Positions 1-5,462 of a DNA stretch of 5,462 nt are shown here, piece after piece. The stretch spans positions 1 through 5,462 of the forward strand of contig JAOZTO010000192.1 of the NCBI GenBank assembly GCA_029942265.1, in the 5' to 3' direction. Positions within the stretch are counted from its first letter, which is position 1, and every line of letters starts with the position of its first letter. The stretch comes from Desulfocapsa sp. (lineage in GTDB: Bacteria > Desulfobacterota > Desulfobulbia > Desulfobulbales > Desulfocapsaceae). Under the pieces are notes generated by a model. The model ran no database searches. It saw only the letters and a list, made by a program, of their open reading frames with translations, and was not told where the DNA came from. A program made the translations under genes and the position numbers.

Positions 1-44
1 ATAGATGAGCCGTTATTATAAATGGAATACCAGTGAGTGTTGGC
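1..44 (+). other. Leader upstream of the channel gene
   Basis: All three plus-strand frames meet a stop here (TAG at 2-4, TGA at 6-8, TAA at 19-21). An upstream gene could end in this stretch, but too little is visible to say. The AT-rich run at 14-22 contains TATTAT and TATAAA, which resemble a -10 box. The expected -35 region would lie largely or wholly outside the window, so I do not call a promoter. GGA at 24-26 lies six bases before GTG 33, and GAG at 35-37 lies seven bases before ATG 45. Both are weak ribosome sites. Confidence 0.4.
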
Positions 45-1397
45 ATGAGTAAATTAGGAAGTATTTGTATTTGTTTTTTTGTTCTTTTGTATCCCCTGTA
101 TGCATCTGCATCGAATAGTCCTCCAGTTGTTCCCAAGGTATGGACTGCCAAAAACAGTGTGGAGTTTGCTTTACTCAACAGCCCAGATAACCGTATTGCC
201 CTGCAGCGTATCAATATGGCAGGAGCGGCGGTTGAGCGAGCAAAGGTCGGTTATTATCCCAGTGTTGATATATCAGCACTATATGGTCAAACAAATAATC
301 CCATGTATTCGTTTGGTAATATTCTTAATCAGGGTAATTTTACCCCATCCATTGATTTTAACGATCCAGGTCGTACAGATGATCTGAATCTTCGTGCTGG
401 AGTTGAGTACCGATTGTACAATGGCGGTCGTGATCAGGCCGGTGTGGAGGCTGCGGAGGCAGGATTGGCGCGTTCCCATGCAGAACGTGAAGTGGTGCAT
501 TCACGCCTTGCATTTGAAGTTGTGCGCAGTTTTCAGGGAATTATTCAAGCTCAAAAATTACTAGAGGCACGGACTGTTTCTATTGCGGCAATTCAGGCTT
601 CCCTTGAGGTGGCACGGGCGCGTTTTCAGGCGGGCGATCTTCTTAAGGCAGACCTTCTAAACCTTGAAGTTCAAGAGTCTCGTGCCAGTGAAAATCTTAT
701 ACTGGCAACACATCGTCTTGAACTTAGCAGGAAAGTTTTTCTAAATTTATTAGGGCTGCAGAGGAGCGCAGTACAAATTGATCTGACGCAAAAATATGTG
801 CAGACTATTCCTTCGGAACGCTCATATGCGCTGCGCCCTGAACTTGATAGTTATAAACGTGCCGAACAGGTAGCAGTAGCAAAATTAGAGGCAGCCCATG
901 GCGGTAAGTTGCCAACCGTGGATGGATTTGCATCATATCAGTATGATAAGGGCTTTGTAGTAGACGGAAATGGAGATTCCTGGATGGCTGGCGTGAAGGT
1001 CAATTACCGCATCTTTGATGGACATAAAACGTCTGCTGATATCGCTCAAGCTATGGCTGAATTGTCAACAGTTAGGGCACAGCTTGAAAAAATTGAGCTT
1101 GCAATGGATCTGGAGGTAAAACAGGCTGATCTAAATTACCATCAGGCAGTACAGCGTCTTGAGGTGACCAATAAAATGGTGGAACAGGCTGAGGAAAGTG
1201 CCCGTTTGAGCCGAACACGATTTCGGGAAGGAGTGATTCTTTCCTCTGATCTTATTGATGTGGAGATGCGGCTCACCGATGCACTGGTTAGGCAAAGTGT
1301 AGCCAGTGCGAGTATCAGCGTGGCAAGTGCAGATTTACGAAGAGCTATGGGGTTACCGCAATTTGAAGGGATGTTTAAAGAAGGAGAAAGTAAGTGA
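45..1397 (+). CDS. TolC-family outer-membrane efflux channel (OMF)
   Basis: This is the outer-membrane exit duct of the pump. TolC-family proteins form trimers with a beta-barrel in the outer membrane and a long alpha-helical tunnel in the periplasm that docks on the adaptor. Counting from ATG 45 the protein has 450 residues, normal for the family. Residues 1-22 look like a Sec signal peptide: Lys3, a hydrophobic core, and an Ala-Ser-Ala cleavage motif at 20-22. Its two cysteines have no lipobox, so a lipoprotein is unlikely. The mature part shows the family's internal duplication. A strand ending in YRLYNGG (122-128) recurs as YRIFDG (321-326), and the helix around ARARFQAGDLLKADLL (from 190) recurs as SRTRFREGVILSSDLI (from 389). 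Residues 85-116, rich in Asn, Gly and aromatics, probably form the first barrel strands and surface loop. GTG 33 would add four residues; I prefer ATG because it puts Lys3 directly before the hydrophobic core. The adaptor gene overlaps its stop codon. Family call is secure; substrate is unknown. Confidence 0.93.
   Translation: MSKLGSICICFFVLLYPLYASASNSPPVVPKVWTAKNSVEFALLNSPDNRIALQRINMAGAAVERAKVGYYPSVDISALYGQTNNPMYSFGNILNQGNFTPSIDFNDPGRTDDLNLRAGVEYRLYNGGRDQAGVEAAEAGLARSHAEREVVHSRLAFEVVRSFQGIIQAQKLLEARTVSIAAIQASLEVARARFQAGDLLKADLLNLEVQESRASENLILATHRLELSRKVFLNLLGLQRSAVQIDLTQKYVQTIPSERSYALRPELDSYKRAEQVAVAKLEAAHGGKLPTVDGFASYQYDKGFVVDGNGDSWMAGVKVNYRIFDGHKTSADIAQAMAELSTVRAQLEKIELAMDLEVKQADLNYHQAVQRLEVTNKMVEQAEESARLSRTRFREGVILSSDLIDVEMRLTDALVRQSVASASISVASADLRRAMGLPQFEGMFKEGESK
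1381..1386 (+). promoter_or_regulatory. Ribosome binding site of the adaptor gene
   Basis: AAGGAG is a near-ideal Shine-Dalgarno sequence lying inside the last codons of the channel gene. It is seven bases from GTG 1394 and ten from ATG 1397, so it can serve either start. Both starts are in the same frame and differ by one residue. Its position suggests the adaptor is translated by re-initiation or coupling with the channel. Confidence 0.7.
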
Positions 1398-2443
1398 TGA
1401 AGTTGAATACAATGGCATTTGGGCTACTACTCTTTAGTGGGGTTCTGTTCTTGCCCGGTTGTAAGGGACATGATGAACAGAAAAAATCAGATATTCAACC
1501 TCTGGCAACTGTGACCGTTGATGTGGCGGAGGTAACAAAAGGGATGGTTCGATCCCGTATTGAGGTGGTTGGAACTATTGCGGCAGTGGAAAAAGCTTCC
1601 ATTTCAGCACGTATTGCAGGACAGATAATCGAATTGCCTGTGGTTTTGGGATCACGAGTGCAGAAAGGTGAGGTGTTGCTTAAAATCAGTGCAGGTGAGA
1701 TATCGGCCAAGGTTTTGCAGGCTGAGGCACAGTTGTCCCAAGCTCGTCGAAACCTTGTCCGTGAAAAAAAATTACAGAAACAGGGGGCTTCTACCCAAGA
1801 GACTGTTAAATCCCTAAAGGATGTGACACGTATTGCTGAAGCAGCGTACAAAGAAGCTCAAACCATGCTTGACTATACTATTATCACAGCACCTTTTTCT
1901 GGAACTATTACCAATAAGATTGCAAACATAGGAGATATTGCATCTCCTGGAAAAGCCTTATTGCAAATGGAGAACAGTGAAAGGCTACAGGTGGTTGCGG
2001 AAGTTCCTGAGGCTCTTCTTTTGAAGGTGTCGGAGGGAGATGATTTATCTATTGAGATTCCATCGGCTAAAATGAGTCTTACTGGAAGGGTGGCTGAGGT
2101 CGCACCTGCTGCTAATCCTGTGTCACGCACAGCTCCTGTTAAGATAGATATAGAATCAGGTCCTGATCTTCGTGTGGGGCAGTTTGCTCGTATAGCTCTT
2201 GAGGGGAGTGGCGAATCAACAGTACTACTCAGCAAGGCAGCGGTTCTGAAAAAAGGACAGCTTGAAATTGTTTTTGTGGTTGATACGAGTGATAAAACCG
2301 CAAGGATGCGCCTAATTAGAACTGGTGCAATATACAATGATACTGTTGAGATTATTTCTGGTCTTGATCCTGGGGAAGTGGCGGTTGTTACCAATATTGA
2401 TACGTTACAGGATGGTCAACCTTTGGATATTAAACTCCGATGA
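1397..2443 (+). CDS. RND efflux periplasmic adaptor (membrane fusion protein), lipoprotein
   Basis: This AcrA/MexA-type adaptor joins the inner-membrane permease to the outer-membrane channel. From ATG 1397 it has 348 residues, slightly short but normal. The N-terminus is a lipoprotein signal: Lys2, a hydrophobic stretch, then LPGC with Cys22 as the likely lipidated residue; Pro at -2 is less usual. Domains follow the family order: first lipoyl half (about 63-96, with ARIAGQI and GSRVQKGEVLLKI), alpha-helical hairpin (about 98-156), second lipoyl half (157-191, with ITAPFSGTIT and GDIASPGKALLQM), beta-barrel (196-269, ending in DLRVGQFARI), and membrane-proximal domain (274-348). The channel-binding tip matches the family's R-x3-L-x6-S motif as Arg122, Leu126 and Thr133, with Thr in place of Ser. 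The start overlaps the channel stop as TGATG; GTG 1394 would add one Met. The gene is intact and probably cotranscribed with the channel gene. No residue reveals the substrate. Confidence 0.94.
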   Translation: MKLNTMAFGLLLFSGVLFLPGCKGHDEQKKSDIQPLATVTVDVAEVTKGMVRSRIEVVGTIAAVEKASISARIAGQIIELPVVLGSRVQKGEVLLKISAGEISAKVLQAEAQLSQARRNLVREKKLQKQGASTQETVKSLKDVTRIAEAAYKEAQTMLDYTIITAPFSGTITNKIANIGDIASPGKALLQMENSERLQVVAEVPEALLLKVSEGDDLSIEIPSAKMSLTGRVAEVAPAANPVSRTAPVKIDIESGPDLRVGQFARIALEGSGESTVLLSKAAVLKKGQLEIVFVVDTSDKTARMRLIRTGAIYNDTVEIISGLDPGEVAVVTNIDTLQDGQPLDIKLR

Positions 2444-2473
2444 CGTCATAAAAAACTCTCCGGCTCATTTTAT

Positions 2474-2482
2474 TGCTATAAA
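2474..2482 (+). promoter_or_regulatory. Possible extended -10 promoter for the permease gene
   Basis: TGCTATAAA combines a TG extension with a -10 hexamer (TATAAA) one base from the consensus TATAAT. It lies in the 98-base gap after the adaptor. No good -35 hexamer is seen about 17 bases upstream, but extended -10 promoters can work without one. Transcription would start near 2489, inside the palindrome at 2485-2498, leaving a leader of roughly 50 bases before the permease ATG. The gap is AT-rich, so a chance match is possible. Confidence 0.4.
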
Positions 2483-2484
2483 AA

Positions 2485-2498
2485 TGTCAAATTTGACA
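2485..2498. promoter_or_regulatory. Perfect 14-bp palindrome, candidate operator
   Basis: TGTCAAATTTGACA is its own reverse complement over all 14 bases. It begins two bases after the extended -10-like element, where a dimeric repressor would block initiation. There is no T-tract after it and no loop-sized gap in the middle, so it does not look like a terminator. Its right half contains TTGACA, a consensus -35 box, but no -10 lies at proper spacing; the nearest (TGTAAT, 2520-2525) is 21 bases away. The regulator is not visible in the window. The perfect symmetry is seen directly; the operator role is inferred. Confidence 0.42.
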
Positions 2499-2532
2499 GC
2501 TTCGTAAAAGTCTGAAAACTGTAATCAGAACT

Positions 2533-2536
2533 AAGG
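2533..2536 (+). promoter_or_regulatory. Ribosome binding site of the permease gene
   Basis: AAGG lies five bases before ATG 2542. It supports that start, as does an in-frame TGA at 2494-2496 with no ATG between it and 2542. Confidence 0.6.
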
Positions 2537-2541
2537 TACTA

Positions 2542-5462
2542 ATGAAAAATCAGGAAATTGAACACCCCGGGATTGCCGGAAGAATGGCAACAGCGTTTGT
2601 TGACTCCAAGCTGACAGTCTTAGGTATCATCGCCTCCATGCTTTTAGGAGTAATGGCGTTAATGCTGCTTCCAAGGGAGGAAGAACCTCAGATAAAAGTA
2701 CCCATGATTGATGTTATGGTTTCCATGCCGGGTGCGACTCCTCAGGAAGTTGAACAACGCATGTCCATCCCTATGGAGAAGCTGCTCTATGAGCTACCAG
2801 GTGTTGAATATATATATTCAACCTCCATGCCTGGACAAAGTTTGCTTGTGGTGCGGTTTTATGTGGGAGAGAATCTGGAGACTTCTATTGTCAGGTTGAA
2901 TCAAAAACTGGCCACAAATATTGATCGAATTCCCCACGGTGTGTCCCAACCAATTGTTAAGCCCCACATAATTGATGATGTTCCAATTTTGGCACTTACT
3001 TTTCACTCTAAAAGGTATGATCACTTTACTTTGCGTCGTTTGGCAGCCGAAGTAGACGACTCTGTAAAAAGTATCCATAATGTTGCAGAAACTACATTAA
3101 TTGGTGGTACTAAAAGAAAAGTACGTATTCAGTTTGATCCTCTCCTTCTTGCCTCCAGAAACCTCACAGTTGCTGAGTTAATGCCAGCTTTACAGCAGGC
3201 TAATCGTCAAAATTATACGGGCAAGATTGTGGCGATGAACAAGGAGATACTCCTGCAAACCGGAACCTATCTCAAAAATAAAGAAGAAATAGGCCGTGTT
3301 GTGGTTGGTGTGTATGGGAATAGCCCAGTGTATCTTTCTGAAGTTGCCACGATTCTTGATGGCCCTGAAGAACCGGATAATTATGTTCTTTTTGGGACAG
3401 TAAATGGTCGCAGTGAAGAAGCGGCTGTAACATTATCTATCGCAAAAAGGCCAGGCTCCAATGCTGTGAGTGTGGTCGATGAAATTCTTGAAAAGGTAGA
3501 TAGCCTGAAGGGTACGTTAATACCAGATGACATAAGTGTTACAATCACTCGTAATTATGGAGAGACGGCTGCTGAGAAATCCAATGAATTACTTCTTCAT
3601 TTGGGTATTGCAGTTTTTGGAGTGGCGATTCTGATTCTTTTCTTTCTGGGATGGCGGGAATCTACAGTGGTTATGCTTGCTATTCCATCCACTCTTGCTC
3701 TCACCTTGATGGTATTTTATCTGTACGGATATACACTGAATCGTATCACGCTCTTTGCGCTTATTTTTTCCATTGGAATACTGGTTGATGATGCCATTGT
3801 GGTGGTGGAAAATATAGTCAGACATGTACGTTTGCCTGGCAGTAAGGGAAAGACAATGGTAACCATTGCCACTGAGGCTGTGATTGAGGTTGGAAATCCC
3901 ACAATTCTTGCAACACTTGCAGTGATAGCGGCAATTCTCCCCATGGCTTTTGTGGGAGGACTTATGGGGCCTTATATGCGTCCCATTCCAATTGGAGCTT
4001 CTGCCGCCATGGTATTTTCCGTGATTATTGCATTTACGGTAACACCTTGGGCTGCTGTACGAATATTGCGACAAAAGAACAGCTCAACAGAATCAACTTC
4101 GGAACATGTTGACGAAGATCATGCACCAGATGATTTTTTCACACGGCTTTATCACCGGATTATGGATCCACTTTTAGCGAGTGGTGTTGCCCGCCTGTTT
4201 TTTTTCGTAACCATTATCGCCATGTTACTTGGTGCCTGCTCCATGATGTATTTTGGAATGGTAAAGGTGAAGATGCTGCCCTTTGATAACAAGAGTGAAT
4301 TTCAGGTAATTCTTGATATGCCGGAAGGCTCAACCCTCGAACAGACAAGCAGAGTAGCTCTTGAGATGGCTGAAGTTATTAAACATGATCCGGCCGTAGT
4401 TAATTATCAGATATATACTGGTGTTGCATCTCCCTATAATTTTAATGGGCTTGTACGGCATTATTTTTTACGACATGGGCCTACGGTTGCTGATATTCAG
4501 GTTAATCTCCTCCCCAAACATGATCGAAAACTGAAGAGTCATGGCATTGCCGTTCGTGTGCGACCTGAACTCACAGAGATTGCAAAAAAATACGGTGCAA
4601 CTGTTGCTGTTGCAGAAGTCCCTCCAGGTCCCCCAGTCCTTCAGACTCTGGTTGCCGAAGTTTACGGTCCCACTGAAGAAGATCGGGTAAAACTTGCCGA
4701 AGCTGTGAAAACAATCTTTGATACAACCGAAGGTGTGGTTGATGTGGATTGGTATCGGGAGACGGAACGCAATCGAATGGTGCTCACTGTCGATAAGGAA
4801 AAAGCAGCCTTAAACCATATCTCGGAGGAAGAGATTACTCGTGCTGTACAAATCGGGATGCAAGGCATGGCCATAGACCTGTTCCATCGGCCAAGTGATA
4901 AGGAAGAGGTTGATATAGTCCTTGAACTTCCTCGTTCCATGCGTACTTCCATTGAAGGCTTACTCAATATTGGTTTACGTTCTGCCAGAAATCCTGCGGC
5001 ACCGCTTGTTCCTTTAAGAGAACTTGTGCAGGTGAATGAAGTACCAGTGGAGCAGGCGATTTATCGTAAGAATCTAAAACCGGTTATCTATGTAACTGGT
5101 GATGTAGCGGGCACAGTTGAAAGTCCTGTGTATGCGATATTTGATATGAACAAACAGCTTGCTAAACTTGATCCGGCAGACTTTGGGGGGAGTGGTGATA
5201 ATGTAGAAATTTTTAACCTTAATCAACCGTTCACCAATGATCAACCATCCATGAAATGGGATGGAGAATGGCATATCACCCTAGAAGTATTTCGTGATCT
5301 TGGGCTTGCTTTCTGTGTGGTTATGGTTCTTATTTATATGCTTATGGTGGGATGGTTTAAGGATTATATGACACCTCTGGTGGTTATGGCTGCCATTCCT
5401 TTTTCACTTATCGGAGTATTACCTGCGCACTGGGCTTTTGGTGCTTTTTTTACTGCGACATC
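2542..5462 (+). CDS. RND efflux permease, HAE1-like, 3' end cut by the window
   Basis: This is the proton-driven inner-membrane pump of the tripartite system. RND permeases work as trimers that rotate through three states and pass substrate into the channel. Visible are 973 codons with no stop; family members usually have about 1,020-1,100 residues. In order: a short cytoplasmic N-terminus, TM1 (about 23-43), the first periplasmic porter and docking region (44-353), TM2 (354-371), TM3 (about 374-395), TM4 with ILVDDAIVVVEN, TM5 and TM6 (about 450-508), a polar acidic linker (510-533), TM7 (about 552-572), the second periplasmic region (574-917), and TM8 and TM9 (about 918-937 and 943-963). 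Asp416-Asp417 match the proton-relay pair Asp407-Asp408 of AcrB. A double Asp favours an HAE1-type drug or organic-solute pump over a metal (HME) pump. The TM10 basic partner lies past the window edge. LPREEEPQI after TM1 and EVPPGPPV (692-699) recall an AcrB-related subfamily with no substrate I can name. Confidence 0.93.
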   Translation, partial: MKNQEIEHPGIAGRMATAFVDSKLTVLGIIASMLLGVMALMLLPREEEPQIKVPMIDVMVSMPGATPQEVEQRMSIPMEKLLYELPGVEYIYSTSMPGQSLLVVRFYVGENLETSIVRLNQKLATNIDRIPHGVSQPIVKPHIIDDVPILALTFHSKRYDHFTLRRLAAEVDDSVKSIHNVAETTLIGGTKRKVRIQFDPLLLASRNLTVAELMPALQQANRQNYTGKIVAMNKEILLQTGTYLKNKEEIGRVVVGVYGNSPVYLSEVATILDGPEEPDNYVLFGTVNGRSEEAAVTLSIAKRPGSNAVSVVDEILEKVDSLKGTLIPDDISVTITRNYGETAAEKSNELLLHLGIAVFGVAILILFFLGWRESTVVMLAIPSTLALTLMVFYLYGYTLNRITLFALIFSIGILVDDAIVVVENIVRHVRLPGSKGKTMVTIATEAVIEVGNPTILATLAVIAAILPMAFVGGLMGPYMRPIPIGASAAMVFSVIIAFTVTPWAAVRILRQKNSSTESTSEHVDEDHAPDDFFTRLYHRIMDPLLASGVARLFFFVTIIAMLLGACSMMYFGMVKVKMLPFDNKSEFQVILDMPEGSTLEQTSRVALEMAEVIKHDPAVVNYQIYTGVASPYNFNGLVRHYFLRHGPTVADIQVNLLPKHDRKLKSHGIAVRVRPELTEIAKKYGATVAVAEVPPGPPVLQTLVAEVYGPTEEDRVKLAEAVKTIFDTTEGVVDVDWYRETERNRMVLTVDKEKAALNHISEEEITRAVQIGMQGMAIDLFHRPSDKEEVDIVLELPRSMRTSIEGLLNIGLRSARNPAAPLVPLRELVQVNEVPVEQAIYRKNLKPVIYVTGDVAGTVESPVYAIFDMNKQLAKLDPADFGGSGDNVEIFNLNQPFTNDQPSMKWDGEWHITLEVFRDLGLAFCVVMVLIYMLMVGWFKDYMTPLVVMAAIPFSLIGVLPAHWAFGAFFTAT
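2803..2822. repeat. Perfect 20-bp palindrome inside the permease gene
   Basis: GTTGAATATATATATTCAAC equals its own reverse complement. It spans the codons for Val88 to Ser93 and the first two bases of Thr94, about 260 bases after the permease start. In RNA it could form a short AU-rich stem. Part of the symmetry follows from the residues encoded (Val-Glu-Tyr-Ile-Tyr-Ser), but the ATA and TCA codon choices were also needed. No function is assigned. Confidence 0.5.

Noticed and set aside
1495..2394. Two minus-strand open frames opposite the adaptor gene (1495-1851 and 1873-2394)
   Set aside because: Their translations are rich in Ser, Thr, Ile and Arg and match no family. The plus strand here encodes all the adaptor domains in order.
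2441..2448. TGACGTCA, an 8-bp palindrome over the adaptor stop codon
   Set aside because: Eight-base palindromes are expected many times in a window this size, and this one includes the stop codon.
2448..2473. Inverted repeat ATAAAA/TTTTAT after the adaptor as a terminator
   Set aside because: The stem would be six A-T pairs with a 14-base loop, with no GC-rich stem and no trailing T-run.
2493..2525. TTGACA (2493-2498) as a -35 box with TGTAAT (2520-2525) as -10
   Set aside because: Both hexamers look good, but the spacer is 21 bases against an optimum near 17. The TTGACA is better explained as half of the palindrome.
3589..4074. Open frame of 161 codons on the minus strand
   Set aside because: It lies wholly antisense to the well-conserved TM2-TM6 region of the permease. 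Its translation is rich in His, Asn, Ser and Lys with no recognisable domain, as expected of a shadow frame.
4198..4205. Run of eight T as a frameshift or slippage site in the permease
   Set aside because: The reading frame continues correctly through TM7 on both sides, so no frameshift is seen. The run reflects consecutive Phe codons in a membrane segment.
1..5462. CRISPR arrays, tRNA or rRNA genes, insertion sequences, riboswitches
   Set aside because: Nearly the whole window is covered by three long genes. I saw no regularly spaced direct repeats, transposase motifs or structured RNA signatures, and the only sizeable gap is 98 bases.

Overview
The window carries one plus-strand operon for a tripartite RND-type efflux pump of a Gram-negative bacterium. 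It holds a TolC-family outer-membrane channel, a lipoprotein periplasmic adaptor, and an HAE1-like RND inner-membrane permease that runs off the right edge. An outer-membrane channel, a lipoprotein signal and Shine-Dalgarno sites all point to a diderm bacterium. By eye the GC content is moderate (mid-40s percent, not counted). The sequence style would suit Desulfobacterota or Gammaproteobacteria, but nothing here fixes the phylum.

Layout: bases 1-44 are a short leader too brief to interpret. The channel gene occupies 45-1397 (or from GTG 33). The adaptor gene starts at 1397, overlapping the channel stop codon by one base (TGATG), behind an AAGGAG ribosome site inside the channel gene, so the two are probably translationally coupled. 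A 98-base gap (2444-2541) follows, the only non-coding stretch of any size. It contains an extended -10-like element followed at once by a perfect 14-bp palindrome. The permease gene starts at 2542 and is open to base 5462, giving 973 complete codons plus two bases. Its last third of the transmembrane region, including the TM10 charged residue of the proton relay, is outside the window.

The three proteins would span the envelope. The permease takes substrate from the periplasm or inner membrane using the proton gradient, the adaptor seals the joint, and the channel carries substrate across the outer membrane. No regulator, enzyme or other gene in the window reveals the substrate.

I did not find a new kind of system. 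The points worth a second look are the possible operator/promoter between adaptor and permease, a 20-bp perfect palindrome inside the permease gene, a Ser-to-Thr variant of the adaptor tip motif, and the unknown substrate of this permease subfamily.
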